From positions 389,501-453,500 of the forward strand of contig NZ_CP100126.1 of assembly GCF_024168045.1 (NCBI RefSeq): DNA of 64,000 nt. Reading direction: 5' to 3'. This document shows positions 18,859 through 28,686 of this stretch, piece by piece. The notes beneath the pieces are model-generated. The model worked only from the letters and a program-made list of their open reading frames with translations, had not been told where the DNA came from and searched no databases. Each line of letters begins with the position of its first letter. Positions within the stretch are counted from its first letter, which is position 1. The translations under genes and the position numbers were made by a program. Origin of the DNA: Dorea longicatena (GTDB lineage Bacteria > Bacillota > Clostridia > Lachnospirales > Lachnospiraceae).

Positions 18859-19356
18859 ATGGAAACACAACATATCATCCACAATTTCGAACCAATCTAC
18901 AATGAACATTCCAAAATCCTGATGCTCGGAACTATGCCGTCTCCGAAATCCCGTGAAGTCGGCTTCTACTACGGCCATCCAAGAAACAGATTCTGGAAAG
19001 TTGCATCGGATGTCTGTGGAGAAGCATATCCGGAGACAAGAGAAGATAAGATTACATTTGCATTAAGAAATGGTATTGCAGTATGGGATGTGTTGGCGGG
19101 ATGTGATATCAAAGGAGCAGATGACAGCAGTATCCGCAATCCACAGCCGAATGATATGAGCAGGATACTTGAATGTGCTGATATCAAAGCAATCTTCACG
19201 ACGGGAACGAAAGCGTTCCAATTATATAAGAAGTTCTGTTATCCGAAGACTGGGATTATGGCAATCGGGTTACCATCCACCAGTCCGGCAAACTGCAGAA
19301 CATCGTATGAGCAGCTCTATGAAGCATATTTTGAAATCAGAAAATATCTGGAATAA
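18859..19356 (+). CDS. DNA-deoxyinosine glycosylase (uracil-DNA glycosylase superfamily)
   Basis: The product has 165 residues from the ATG at 18859, eight bases after AGGAG. An ATG 33 bases upstream would start inside the transposon end and is rejected. The sequence has ILMLGTMPSPKSREVGFYYG, HPRNRFWKV and LPSTSPAN, which match the deoxyinosine glycosylase branch (Mug/TDG-like fold). It removes deaminated bases, chiefly hypoxanthine, to start base-excision repair. It probably lost its native upstream region to the tnpB insertion. A perfect 18-bp inverted repeat overlaps its stop. Confidence 0.9.
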   Translation: METQHIIHNFEPIYNEHSKILMLGTMPSPKSREVGFYYGHPRNRFWKVASDVCGEAYPETREDKITFALRNGIAVWDVLAGCDIKGADDSSIRNPQPNDMSRILECADIKAIFTTGTKAFQLYKKFCYPKTGIMAIGLPSTSPANCRTSYEQLYEAYFEIRKYLE

Positions 19357-19379
19357 GGAGTCAGATATTTTCTGATTTC
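19333..19379. repeat. Perfect 18-bp inverted repeat over the glycosylase stop codon
   Basis: The arm at 19333-19350 is the exact reverse complement of 19362-19379, with an 11-base loop that contains the stop codon. No T-run follows in either direction, so it is not a standard terminator. It may still slow transcription or protect the mRNA 3' end. Confidence 0.7.
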
Positions 19380-19402
19380 AAAGCAAGAGAGGATATAGTA
19401 TA

Positions 19403-20347
19403 ATGGACAATCTGGTGTTTAGTTTAAATGCAACAGTTCCCATTTTCTTAATGATGGTATTGGGACTGTTTTTCAATAAGATCGGGTGGATGGACGAAGA
19501 GTTTGCCAATAAGATGAACAAATTCGTCTTCCGGATACCACTGCCGGTATTATTATTTGGCGATCTGGCGGTCGTAGATATCAAGGAAGCGTGGGATACG
19601 AAATTCGTAATTTTCTGTTTTATTATTACATTGATCAGTATCACGATCGCAATTGGAATCTCCTGCCTGTTGAAAGACAGAAACATCCAGGGAGAATTTA
19701 TCCAGGTGGCTTACCGGAGCAGTGCGGCGCTTCTGGGAATCGCATTTATTCAGAATATCTATGGTAATTCCGGACAGGCACCACTTATGATCATAGGAAG
19801 TGTACCGCTTTATAATATTATGGCGGTGGTTGTGCTGTCGTTTTTCAAACCGGGACAAAATGGTATGGATAAAGCACTGCTCAAGAAAACATTGACCGGT
19901 ATCATTACGAATCCGATCATCATCGGTATTGCAGCAGGTCTGTTATGGTCAGCGCTGAAACTTCCGATGCCTGTGATCTTACATAAGGCGGTCAGCAGTA
20001 TCGGCGGCGTAGCAACACCGATGGGACTGATGGCAATGGGAGCAACCTTTGATATTAAGAAAGCGTTTGGCAAGATCAAACCGACCGTGATCGCCGCATT
20101 TATCAAATTAGTGGGATTTGTAGCAGTGTTCATGCCGCTTGCGGTAGTAATCGGATTCAGGAGAGAGAAACTGATCGCAATCTTAGTCATGCTTGGTTCA
20201 GCAACTACGGTCAGCAGTTATGTCATGGCTAAGAATATGGGACATGAAGGTGTCGTGTCATCAAGTGTAGTTATGCTGACGACGATGTGCAGTGCATTTA
20301 CGTTAACGGGATGGCTTTTCATTATGAAATGTTTCAGTCTGGTGTAA
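19403..20347 (+). CDS. AEC-family (auxin efflux carrier-like) permease
   Basis: The product has 314 residues with about ten membrane segments in two five-helix halves. Family signs are the N-terminal VPIFLMMVLGLFFNKIGW, NKFVFRIPLPVLLF, AAGLLWSALKLPMPVILHKA, and TPMGLMAMGATFD. The C-terminal half has LGSATTVSSYVMAKNMGHE. Bacterial members export organic acids such as malate or serve malolactic or formate-linked pathways; the substrate here is unknown. It follows the glycosylase by 46 bases, across the inverted repeat, so cotranscription is uncertain. Confidence 0.9.
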   Translation: MDNLVFSLNATVPIFLMMVLGLFFNKIGWMDEEFANKMNKFVFRIPLPVLLFGDLAVVDIKEAWDTKFVIFCFIITLISITIAIGISCLLKDRNIQGEFIQVAYRSSAALLGIAFIQNIYGNSGQAPLMIIGSVPLYNIMAVVVLSFFKPGQNGMDKALLKKTLTGIITNPIIIGIAAGLLWSALKLPMPVILHKAVSSIGGVATPMGLMAMGATFDIKKAFGKIKPTVIAAFIKLVGFVAVFMPLAVVIGFRREKLIAILVMLGSATTVSSYVMAKNMGHEGVVSSSVVMLTTMCSAFTLTGWLFIMKCFSLV

Positions 20348-20381
20348 CTCCTTAAGAGTTTCTGAAAAATCCCTAAAATCC

Positions 20382-20410
20382 TTGACAAATGGGGATTCGA
20401 TGGCTATCAT
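20382..20410 (+). promoter_or_regulatory. Sigma-A promoter of valS
   Basis: TTGACA (20382-20387), exactly 17 bases, then TATCAT (20405-20410). Transcription would start near 20417, at the beginning of the T-box leader. Confidence 0.85.
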
Positions 20411-20416
20411 ATTCAG

Positions 20417-20698
20417 TAGTTTATACGTAAAGGCATTGATGAAGAGGAGTACACGTAAGTTCGTCCATACCAGAGAGAGTGATCCATCGGCTGAGAGACA
20501 CTTAAGGAATACGAGACGTAGGAAGGTAGCTTCGGAGCCGGATGAGTGAACCTGAGACATATGATAAGACGGTAGTAGTTCATCCCGGAGTCGTTCCCGT
20601 TAAAGAATAAGATGAGATATATGGGGAAGAGTTTTCCTGTATAATGAAGGTGGTACCGCGACTACAATCGCCCTTTACGTAATGTAAAGGGTTTTTTC
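20417..20698 (+). promoter_or_regulatory. T-box riboswitch of valS
   Basis: The 280-base leader has the T-box antiterminator core AAGGTGGTACCGCG at 20647-20660. It also has the Stem I entry GATGAAGAGGAGTACACG and AGAGAGTGATCC. A terminator stem CCCTTTAC/GTAAAGGG (20671-20691) is followed by six T. The gene directly downstream is valS, so the leader should read uncharged tRNA-Val. The triplet GTA at 20518-20520 (context GAGACGTAGGAAGG) is a plausible Val specifier codon, but I have not folded Stem I. Binding of uncharged tRNA favours the antiterminator and valS expression. Confidence 0.93.
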
Positions 20699-20743
20699 AT
20701 GTAATAAAAAAATGTGAAAAAAGTGTGAAATGAGGAGGAAACT

Positions 20744-23404
20744 ATGAGCGAAAACCTGGAAAAGACTTACAATCCCAAAGCGATTGAAGCAAAGTTATAT
20801 GAAAAATGGTGTGATAACAAATATTTCCACGCCGAAGTTGACAGAAGTAAGAAACCATTTACCACAGTAATGCCGCCGCCGAACATTACAGGTAAGCTTC
20901 ACATGGGACATGCCCTTGATAATACACTGCAGGATATTCTGATCCGTTATAAGAGAATGCAGGGATACAATGCACTCTGGATTCCGGGAACAGACCATGC
21001 AGCTATCTCGACAGAAGTTAAGGTTACAAACCAGTTAAAAGAAGAAGGAATTGACAAGAAAGAATTAGGAAGAGAGAAATTCCTGGAAAGAACATGGCAG
21101 TGGAAAGAAGAATATGCCGGAACGATCGAGGGACAGCTTAAAAAATTAGGTGTATCCTGCGACTGGGACAGAGAGCGTTTTACAATGGACGAAGGATGTT
21201 CCAAGGCGGTAGAAGAAGTATTCATCAAATTATATAACGAAGGATATATTTACAAAGGTTCCAGAATCATCAACTGGTGTCCGGTATGTAAGACTTCTCT
21301 TTCTGATGCAGAAGTTGAACATGAGGAGCAGGACGGATTCTTCTGGCATATCAAGTATCCAATCGTTGGAACAGATGACTATCTGGAGATCGCAACGACA
21401 CGTCCGGAGACATTGCTTGGAGATACTGCGATCGCAGTTCATCCGGATGATGAAAGATACAAAGACATCGTAGGAAAGATGTGTAAACTGCCTCTGACAG
21501 ACAGAGAAATCCCAATCGTTGCCGATTACTATGTAGACAAAGAGTTCGGAACAGGTGCGGTTAAGATCACACCGGCACATGACCCGAACGACTTCGAAGT
21601 TGGAAAACGCCACAACCTGCCAGAAATCAATATCATGAACGATGATGCAACGATCAACGAACAGTACGGCGGAAAATATGCCGGAATGGACCGCTACGAA
21701 GCAAGAAAAGCGATGGTAGCTGATCTGGAAGAGCAGGGATACCTGGTAAAAGTGGTTCCACATTCACATAATGTAGGAACACATGACCGCTGCCACACAA
21801 CCGTAGAGCCAATGATCAAGCAGCAGTGGTTCGTTAAGATGGAAGACCTTGCAAAACCAGCGATTGAAGCGATCAAGAACGGCGACTTAAGATTCGTTCC
21901 GGAACGTTTCAATAAGATCTACCTGCACTGGCTTGAGAATATCCGTGACTGGTGTATTTCCCGTCAGATCTGGTGGGGACACAGAATTCCGGCTTATTAC
22001 TGCGACGAGTGTGGTGAAGTAGTAGTTGGACACGGCGCACCGGAGAAATGCCCGAAATGCGGATGCACACATTTTACACAGGATGAAGATACACTGGATA
22101 CATGGTTCAGTTCAGCACTGTGGCCATTCTCAACACTCGGATGGCCGGATAAGACAGAGGATCTGGATTACTTCTATCCGACAGATGTTCTGGTAACAGG
22201 CTATGATATTATCTTCTTCTGGGTAATCCGTATGGTATTCTCAGGATATGCACATACTGGAAAAGCACCGTTCCATACAGTATTTATCCATGGTCTGGTC
22301 CGCGACTCACAGGGACGCAAGATGAGTAAATCCCTTGGAAATGGTATCGATCCGTTGGAGATCATCGATCAGTATGGTGCAGATGCACTTCGTATGACAT
22401 TAATGACAGGTAATGCACCTGGTAATGATATGCGTTTCTATAATGAACGTGTAGAAGCAAGCCGTAACTTTGCAAATAAAGTATGGAATGCTTCCAGATT
22501 TATTATGATGAATCTGGGCGATAAAGAACTGAAAAAACCGGCTGACTTTACTGTCCGTCCGGCTGACAGATGGATCATGTCCAAGTGCAACAACCTTGTA
22601 AAAGATGTAACAGAAAATATGGACAAGTTCGAACTTGGTATCGCACTTTCCAAGATATACGACTTCATGTGGGATGAGTTCTGTGACTGGTACATTGAGA
22701 TTGCAAAATACCGTATCTATCATGCAGAGGAAGATCCACAGGGGGCAAACGATGCATTATGGACATTAAAAGAAGTATTGAAAAAATCATTGAAACTGCT
22801 TCATCCATATATGCCGTTCGTTACAGAAGAAATATACAGCAAATTGGTACCGGAAGAAGAGTCACTGATGATGTCCGACTGGCCGGTATATGAAAAAGAC
22901 TGGAACTTCCCAATTGCAGAGAATATTGTTGATCACTACAAAGAGATCATCCGCGGTATCCGTAACGTACGTGCAGAGATGAATGTTCCAAATTCAAGAA
23001 AAGCAACTGCTTATGTTGTATGTGAAGATGAACAGCTCGGATCAGGACTTGCAATGTTAAGTAATGCAGCTCAGAATATGGCAGCATTGAACAAACTGGT
23101 ACTTCAGAAGACGACAGAAGGCATTGCGGAAGACGCAGTATCCATTGTAGTTCCGGATGCAACGGTATATCTTCCACTGGAAGAGCTGATCGACTTTGAA
23201 CAGGAGATCGAACGTCTGACAAAAGAAGAGGAAAGACTGACAAAAGAGATCGCACGTTCAAACGGAATGCTGAACAACGAAAAATTTGTAAGTAAAGCAC
23301 CGGCTGCAAAGGTTCAGGAAGAAAGAGAAAAACTGGAAACTTATCAGCAGATGATGGCTCAGGTAAAAGAAAGACTGGAAGGATTAAAAGCAAAACAGTC
23401 TTAA
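20744..23404 (+). CDS. valS: Valyl-tRNA synthetase
   Basis: The product has 886 residues, the standard length. Class I signatures are HMGHAL in PNITGKLHMGHALDN near 46-60 and KMSKSLGN near 530. The CP1 editing domain has TTRPETLLGDTAIAVHP, then a zinc-like knuckle (YYCDECGEVV..CPKCGC), and a C-terminal coiled-coil arm (EQEIERLTKEEERLTKEIAR) typical of ValRS. It charges tRNA-Val with valine. A T-box controls it and GAGGAGG precedes the ATG. No U-tract terminator was found before the next gene. Confidence 0.98.
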   Translation: MSENLEKTYNPKAIEAKLYEKWCDNKYFHAEVDRSKKPFTTVMPPPNITGKLHMGHALDNTLQDILIRYKRMQGYNALWIPGTDHAAISTEVKVTNQLKEEGIDKKELGREKFLERTWQWKEEYAGTIEGQLKKLGVSCDWDRERFTMDEGCSKAVEEVFIKLYNEGYIYKGSRIINWCPVCKTSLSDAEVEHEEQDGFFWHIKYPIVGTDDYLEIATTRPETLLGDTAIAVHPDDERYKDIVGKMCKLPLTDREIPIVADYYVDKEFGTGAVKITPAHDPNDFEVGKRHNLPEINIMNDDATINEQYGGKYAGMDRYEARKAMVADLEEQGYLVKVVPHSHNVGTHDRCHTTVEPMIKQQWFVKMEDLAKPAIEAIKNGDLRFVPERFNKIYLHWLENIRDWCISRQIWWGHRIPAYYCDECGEVVVGHGAPEKCPKCGCTHFTQDEDTLDTWFSSALWPFSTLGWPDKTEDLDYFYPTDVLVTGYDIIFFWVIRMVFSGYAHTGKAPFHTVFIHGLVRDSQGRKMSKSLGNGIDPLEIIDQYGADALRMTLMTGNAPGNDMRFYNERVEASRNFANKVWNASRFIMMNLGDKELKKPADFTVRPADRWIMSKCNNLVKDVTENMDKFELGIALSKIYDFMWDEFCDWYIEIAKYRIYHAEEDPQGANDALWTLKEVLKKSLKLLHPYMPFVTEEIYSKLVPEEESLMMSDWPVYEKDWNFPIAENIVDHYKEIIRGIRNVRAEMNVPNSRKATAYVVCEDEQLGSGLAMLSNAAQNMAALNKLVLQKTTEGIAEDAVSIVVPDATVYLPLEELIDFEQEIERLTKEEERLTKEIARSNGMLNNEKFVSKAPAAKVQEEREKLETYQQMMAQVKERLEGLKAKQS

Positions 23405-23450
23405 GCGAAGAAAATTGTAAATCTTAAAACCTATAGACAACCATATATTT

Positions 23451-23480
23451 CCGCAGTTATCAGTAACAGGATAGCTGCGG
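23451..23480. repeat. Hairpin between valS and the LTA-synthase-like gene
   Basis: An 11-bp stem CCGCAGTTATC/GATAGCTGCGG (one G-U) with an 8-base loop, followed by ATTAGAT and no T-run. It may be a processing or attenuation structure rather than a terminator. Confidence 0.5.
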
Positions 23481-23502
23481 ATTAGATATCAAAGGGGATT
23501 AT

Positions 23503-25707
23503 ATGAAAAAATTTCAGTTAAAGAAACCGGATATCAAGGGAAAAATCCGCAAAATAAGAAATTTGAAGAAAGAGGATGTTATTGCATACTGGAAAGGCAG
23601 ACATGAACGACGCGAGAGAATACTGGAAGCAAGACGTAACAGTGCATTTGCAAAGAAGATGCAGCCGGTCTATGCATTCATGAACCGATTCTCTTTGATA
23701 TTTCATGCACTGCTTGCGTGCATCATTAACTTTACAATAGAAGCAATTTCCAGGCATTCGCTCGCTGCTGCCTGGAACTATATGACAGGAACACCGTTGG
23801 TATTTTTGTACAATGCGTTTATGATCTTCGTAACCTTTTCTATTGTATATCTGTTTAAGCGAAGGATATTTGTCCGTATCATTATCAGCGCATTGTGGAT
23901 TATCCTCGGAATTGCCAATGGATATATCCTGCTAAAGAGGGTTACACCGTTTAATGCACAGGATCTTAAGATCGCAGGAGACGGAATCGCGCTGATCAAT
24001 AACTATTGTAATGGCTTTGAAGTCGTTGTGATCGCTATCGGAGCAGCTGCGCTTGTGGTCTGGCTGGTTTCGATGTGGAGACGCGGCGGACAGTATACAG
24101 GAAAGGTACACCACGTAGCATCGCTGCTGGGAATTGTTGTGTGCTGCATACTTTACACATTTGTCACGAATGCAGCAATAGACAAAAGAGTAGTATCTAC
24201 GTATTTTGGAAATATTGCATTTGCCTATGAAGATTACGGTCTTCCATATTGTTTTTCGGCGAGTCTGTTCAATACCGGAATCAGTGAGCCAAACGGGTAC
24301 ACAAAGAAAAAAATGGCAAAGATCAATAAAAACGGAGAGCTGAATAAGAGCACAACAAGCCGTTCTTCCGATGAACTTCCGAATATTATTGTAGTACAGC
24401 TGGAGTCATATTTTGATGTGGCAAATGCAGAGTTCTTTACCACATCTGAAGATGCGTGTCCAAACCTGCATAATTTATACCAGAATTATTCATCCGGATA
24501 TTTCAAGGTACCGTCGGTGGGAGCCGGTACGGCAAATACAGAGTTTGAAGTACTGACAGGAATGAATCTCCGTTACTTCGGACCGGGAGAATATCCATAT
24601 AAGACATACTCGAAGAAACATCCGACAGAGAGTGCTGCAACCGCACTTTCCGCACTTGGATACGGGACACATGCATTGCATGATAATACAGGTAATTTCT
24701 ATAGCCGTGCCAATGTCTTTAACAATATGGGATTTGATACATTTACCAGTAAGGAGTTCATGAATGTCCTTCAGACGACAGAGAACGGCTGGGCGAAGGA
24801 TGAGATCCTGACACAGCATATCATGGAAGCCATGGATACATCAGATCAGGAAGACTTTGTATTCACTGTCAGTGTTCAGGGACATGGAAACTATCCGGAG
24901 ACGCAGGTGATCGAAAATCCAAAGATCAAGGTTGAAGGAATTGAAGATGAAGCATTAAAAAATAAATGGGAATATTATGTGAATCAGGTCTATGAGATGG
25001 ATCAGTTTGTTGGTGATCTGATCAAGGCAGTGGAAGCAAGAAAGGAACCGTCTGTAGTTGTATTTTATGGGGATCATCTTCCAACCATGGGACTGAAAGC
25101 AGAAGACTTAAAGAGCCGTTATTTATATAATACAAATTATGTGATCTGGGACAATGTCGGACTTCAGAAACAGGACAAGAATATTCCTGCTTACCAGCTG
25201 ATGTCAGAGATCCTGAACAGACTGGATATTCATTCCGGTACAGTGTTCAATTATCATCAGCAGAGAAAAGGAACGAAGAATTATCTTTCAGACCTGGAAC
25301 TTTTGCAGTATGATATCCTGTATGGAAAGCAGTACGTTTATAACAATCATCCTCCGATCACGGAAGGGCATATGGTAATGGGAATCCGTGATGTGTCATT
25401 GAGCAGTATTGTTCCGCAGCTTAGCAGCGGATATAGTCTGTACGGCGAGAACTTTACAAAATACAGCCGCGTATATGTGAATGGAGAAAAGCAGAAGAGC
25501 AGTTTCCTGAATAATACACGTATTAATCTATCAGAGACAGAATTGCAAGACGGAGATGTAATACAGGTCGGACAGGTTGGTTCCAGTGATACAATCTTCC
25601 GGATGTCCGATAAATATATTTATCAGAACGGACAGCTTGTAAAACAGGAAGGTACAGCAACCGATAAGAACAAATCTTGGGTGGATCAGGAATATGATGT
25701 TAAATAA
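23503..25707 (+). CDS. LTA synthase-family sulfatase (phosphoglycerol transferase-like)
   Basis: The product has 734 residues. A basic N-terminus is followed by about five membrane segments (roughly 60-240), then an extracellular alkaline-phosphatase/sulfatase domain. Domain signs are NIIVVQLESYFDV, VPSVGAGTANTEFEVLTGMN with the likely nucleophile Thr, VSVQGHGNYPE and VVVFYGDHLPTMG. The last 120 residues form a small beta-rich add-on. LtaS-like enzymes transfer glycerophosphate from phosphatidylglycerol to a membrane glycolipid or wall polymer. The add-on makes it longer than typical LtaS (about 650). folC overlaps its end. Confidence 0.9.
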   Translation: MKKFQLKKPDIKGKIRKIRNLKKEDVIAYWKGRHERRERILEARRNSAFAKKMQPVYAFMNRFSLIFHALLACIINFTIEAISRHSLAAAWNYMTGTPLVFLYNAFMIFVTFSIVYLFKRRIFVRIIISALWIILGIANGYILLKRVTPFNAQDLKIAGDGIALINNYCNGFEVVVIAIGAAALVVWLVSMWRRGGQYTGKVHHVASLLGIVVCCILYTFVTNAAIDKRVVSTYFGNIAFAYEDYGLPYCFSASLFNTGISEPNGYTKKKMAKINKNGELNKSTTSRSSDELPNIIVVQLESYFDVANAEFFTTSEDACPNLHNLYQNYSSGYFKVPSVGAGTANTEFEVLTGMNLRYFGPGEYPYKTYSKKHPTESAATALSALGYGTHALHDNTGNFYSRANVFNNMGFDTFTSKEFMNVLQTTENGWAKDEILTQHIMEAMDTSDQEDFVFTVSVQGHGNYPETQVIENPKIKVEGIEDEALKNKWEYYVNQVYEMDQFVGDLIKAVEARKEPSVVVFYGDHLPTMGLKAEDLKSRYLYNTNYVIWDNVGLQKQDKNIPAYQLMSEILNRLDIHSGTVFNYHQQRKGTKNYLSDLELLQYDILYGKQYVYNNHPPITEGHMVMGIRDVSLSSIVPQLSSGYSLYGENFTKYSRVYVNGEKQKSSFLNNTRINLSETELQDGDVIQVGQVGSSDTIFRMSDKYIYQNGQLVKQEGTATDKNKSWVDQEYDVK

Positions 25708-27034
25708 AAAAGAACCAGAAGTGTTCACATATGAAGAGGCAGCCGCATATATCGAAGAAATTCCGAAATTTACAAAAAAACATACGCTGGAGCACACAAA
25801 ATTGTTTTTAAAAAGATTAGGGAATCCGGCAGTGGACAGGAAAATCGTCCACGTTGCCGGAACCAATGGAAAAGGGTCTGTATGTGCATACTTACAGGCC
25901 ATACTTATGGCAGAGGGGAAGAGAACCGGGTTCTTTACATCCCCTCATCTTGTATCTGTAAATGAAAGGATACGGATGGATAATGTACAGATAGATAATA
26001 AGACATTTCTTGAAGTATTCCGCAAGGTTTTAAAAACAGTCCGCCGGATGGTGGAAGATGGAATCGAACATCCGTCTTATTTTGAATTTTTATTCGGAAT
26101 GGGGATGACTGCATTTGCAGAAACAGATGTAGAATATATTATCCTGGAGACCGGACTGGGCGGAAGACTGGATGCAACAAATGCGGTTGAGAAGCCGGCA
26201 CTGTCCATCATTACGTCTATCAGTCTGGATCATACGGCGATTCTTGGTGATACGATCAGGAAGATCGCCGTTGAAAAAGCCGGAATCATTAAGCCAAAAG
26301 TTCCGGTATTCTTTGACGGAAGTAATAAAGAAGCGGCAGAAGTAATCCGGACAAAGGGAGAAGAACTGGGCGTATATTGTAGAGAAGTCACGAATCATGC
26401 GTATGAAATCCGGGAAGTTCACCGGAAATATATTGCATTTTCCAGACGGAGTGCGTATGATAAAGATGTTATCTTTCAGGTGCCGATGTGCGGATGCTAT
26501 CAGGCGATGAATGCAGAACTTGCACTGGAAGCGTCGGAATATCTGCTTGCGGGAGAAGAGATACATATGGACCGGTGGAAACAGGTACTTGCACAGCTTC
26601 ACTGGGAAGGACGTATGGAACGGATCGGAGCACATATCACGGTAGACGGTGCGCATAATCCGGGTGCAATGCAGGCGTTTGTAGAAAGCGTAAAGGCACT
26701 GGATGAGTCTGAACGCGGTGAGATGATATTATTATTTTCCGCAGTATCGGATAAGAAGTACGATGAGATGATAGAATACCTGTGCGGGAATCTGGATGTG
26801 AAAGCATATATCGTCACACAGATCGAAGACGAGAGAGGTGTTCCGGTTGAGGAACTTGCAGATATCTTCCGCCGGTATACAGACAGACCGGTGTATTGTA
26901 AAGAACGATTGGAAGATGCCGTCAGAGCGGCACTGGATAAACGGGGGGAGTCAGGAGAGATATACTGTCTTGGTTCATTATACCTTGTAGGGATGATAAA
27001 AAAGTTACTGGCAGGAGGTGCCATAGATGCTTGA
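25694..27034 (+). CDS. folC: Bifunctional folylpolyglutamate / dihydrofolate synthase
   Basis: The product has about 446 residues. The Mur-ligase fold P-loop is VAGTNGKGSVCAYLQAIL; TGFFTSPHLVSVNERIRM and LETGLGGRLDATNA are diagnostic of FolC. VDGAHNPGAMQAF lies in the C-terminal domain. It adds glutamate to dihydropteroate and to tetrahydrofolates using ATP. The start overlaps the preceding gene; either ATG 25694 or 25697 is possible, the second being better spaced from CAGG. It overlaps the next small gene by 8 bases, so the three are translationally linked. Confidence 0.95.
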   Translation: MMLNKKEPEVFTYEEAAAYIEEIPKFTKKHTLEHTKLFLKRLGNPAVDRKIVHVAGTNGKGSVCAYLQAILMAEGKRTGFFTSPHLVSVNERIRMDNVQIDNKTFLEVFRKVLKTVRRMVEDGIEHPSYFEFLFGMGMTAFAETDVEYIILETGLGGRLDATNAVEKPALSIITSISLDHTAILGDTIRKIAVEKAGIIKPKVPVFFDGSNKEAAEVIRTKGEELGVYCREVTNHAYEIREVHRKYIAFSRRSAYDKDVIFQVPMCGCYQAMNAELALEASEYLLAGEEIHMDRWKQVLAQLHWEGRMERIGAHITVDGAHNPGAMQAFVESVKALDESERGEMILLFSAVSDKKYDEMIEYLCGNLDVKAYIVTQIEDERGVPVEELADIFRRYTDRPVYCKERLEDAVRAALDKRGESGEIYCLGSLYLVGMIKKLLAGGAIDA

Positions 27035-27176
27035 TTTTGAAGAAGAATTAAAGAAATTCCAGCCTAGTCTGGAAGTAGAGGAACTGGGAGATGCGATTTA
27101 CCAGGATGATCTGACAGATATGACAGATCTTTTAAGAGAAGTGATCGAACAGACGAAGCAGGACGATCCACAGTAA
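27027..27176 (+). CDS. 49-residue acidic protein coupled to folC
   Basis: The ORF starts at ATG 27027 inside the end of folC, 6-7 bases after a strong GCAGGAGGTG site, and ends with TAA at 27174. The product begins MLDFEEELKKFQPSLEVEEL and is rich in Asp and Glu, with probably two helices and no cysteines or membrane segment. I do not recognise a family. The excellent ribosome site, codon usage like the neighbours, and tight overlap argue that it is real. It may be a small regulator or the start of the TPR protein's module. Confidence 0.7.
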   Translation: MLDFEEELKKFQPSLEVEELGDAIYQDDLTDMTDLLREVIEQTKQDDPQ

Positions 27177-27275
27177 ACTGCGGCAAAGAAAAGCGGTTAC
27201 AGTTCACAGGGAAGAATTCCGGAATGGAAAGTCTCAGCGCTGTATGAACAGTAACGGAAATATAGAGGGAAGTAT

Positions 27276-28640
27276 ATGGATTATACAACAAAATTGGCGT
27301 ATCAGTCGAACTACTGGTATAATGACGGGCTTAAAAGAGCGAACATCCGGGATCTGACCGGAGCAATCACATCGCTGAAAAAGAGTTTACAATATAACAG
27401 AGATAACATCGCATCGAGAAATCTTCTGGGACTTGTCTATTACGGAAGAGGTGATGTGGTAGAAGCACTGACGGAATGGGTGTTAAGCAAGAATCTCCAG
27501 CCGAAAGAGAACATTGCCAATTATTATATTATAAAGATAAAAGAGAAAAAAGACGAGTTGGATCAGATCAATCAGGCAATCAAAAGATACAATCAGGCAC
27601 TGGATTACTGTTATCAGCGCTGTGAGGATCTGGCTGTACTCCAGCTTAAGAAAGCAATTGAGATGCATCCGACATATGTGAAAGCATATCAGCTTCTGGC
27701 ACTGCTTTACATTATGGATGAACAGTATTCTGAGGCGAGAAAGAATATCCGGATCGCACACAAGCTGGACAAGACAGATGATATCACCATGCGTTATATG
27801 CATGAACTGAATCAGGTGCGGAAGTCAAGGAATGTGCGCCTGGTCGATGATAAAGATACAGGAAAGAAGAAAAAAAGAAGACAGACGGTAACTTATAATA
27901 TCGGAAATGAAACGATCATCCAGCCTGTCGCATCCGGTCTTAAGGATAATGTCGGATTGCACACAATGATAAATATTGCAATTGGTGTAGCTGTCGGAGT
28001 TGCGGTTATGGCTTTCCTGGTCATGCCGGCAGTATCTGCATCCAGACAGAGCAAGGTGAACAAGCAGACGGTGAAGTTCAGTGATCAGATTGCGACGCAG
28101 AAGTCACAGATCAGTGCACTGAAAAAAGAACTGGAAACATACCGTACAGATACCAAAGCTGCAGAGGAACAGAAACAGACTGCGGAGGTAACAAAGTCAA
28201 GTTATGAGTCACTGATGACGGTTGTATCGCATTATTCAACCGGAGATATGAGTAATTCTGCGCTGGCAGAAGAACTGCTGAAGATTAATGCAGGTACACT
28301 TGGCACATCCGGAAAAGAAGAATATGACAGTCTGACAGAGAAGATTTATCCAAAAGTCTGTGAAAGCCTGTATGCAACATCCCAGAAGAATTATCAAGTG
28401 GCAAATTATGATACGGCGGTAACAAATCTGGAGCAGGTGGTACAGATGGATGAGGGATACCAGGACGGAGAGGCCATGCTTTTGCTTGCGCAGTCTTATG
28501 AAAAACAGGGTGAGCAGGATAAGGCGAATGCGTATTATCAGAAGATCATAGAAGCGCATGAGGGAACACAGGCTGCGACCGATGCACAGGAAGCACTTGA
28601 TACGCAGAATGCACAGAAGAGTAAAAAGAATAATAACTAG
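27276..28640 (+). CDS. Membrane-anchored tetratricopeptide-repeat protein
   Basis: The product has 454 residues. N-terminal TPR units run from about residue 10 to 175 (NYWYNDGLKRANIRDLTGAI, then LAVLQLKKAIEMHPTYVKAY). A basic KKKKRRQT stretch follows, then a single membrane segment near 230-250 (MINIAIGVAVGVAVMAFLVM). An extracytoplasmic coiled coil spans about 265-320 and more TPRs lie at the C-terminus (NYQVANYDTAVTNLEQVV). Such proteins are interaction scaffolds. The function is unknown; TPRs on both membrane faces suggest an envelope assembly role. GAGGGAAG precedes the ATG and a terminator follows. Confidence 0.85.
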   Translation: MDYTTKLAYQSNYWYNDGLKRANIRDLTGAITSLKKSLQYNRDNIASRNLLGLVYYGRGDVVEALTEWVLSKNLQPKENIANYYIIKIKEKKDELDQINQAIKRYNQALDYCYQRCEDLAVLQLKKAIEMHPTYVKAYQLLALLYIMDEQYSEARKNIRIAHKLDKTDDITMRYMHELNQVRKSRNVRLVDDKDTGKKKKRRQTVTYNIGNETIIQPVASGLKDNVGLHTMINIAIGVAVGVAVMAFLVMPAVSASRQSKVNKQTVKFSDQIATQKSQISALKKELETYRTDTKAAEEQKQTAEVTKSSYESLMTVVSHYSTGDMSNSALAEELLKINAGTLGTSGKEEYDSLTEKIYPKVCESLYATSQKNYQVANYDTAVTNLEQVVQMDEGYQDGEAMLLLAQSYEKQGEQDKANAYYQKIIEAHEGTQAATDAQEALDTQNAQKSKKNNN

Positions 28641-28686
28641 GATATGGATTGTCCTGGTATAGAAATGGCAGAAATACAAAAAGAGA

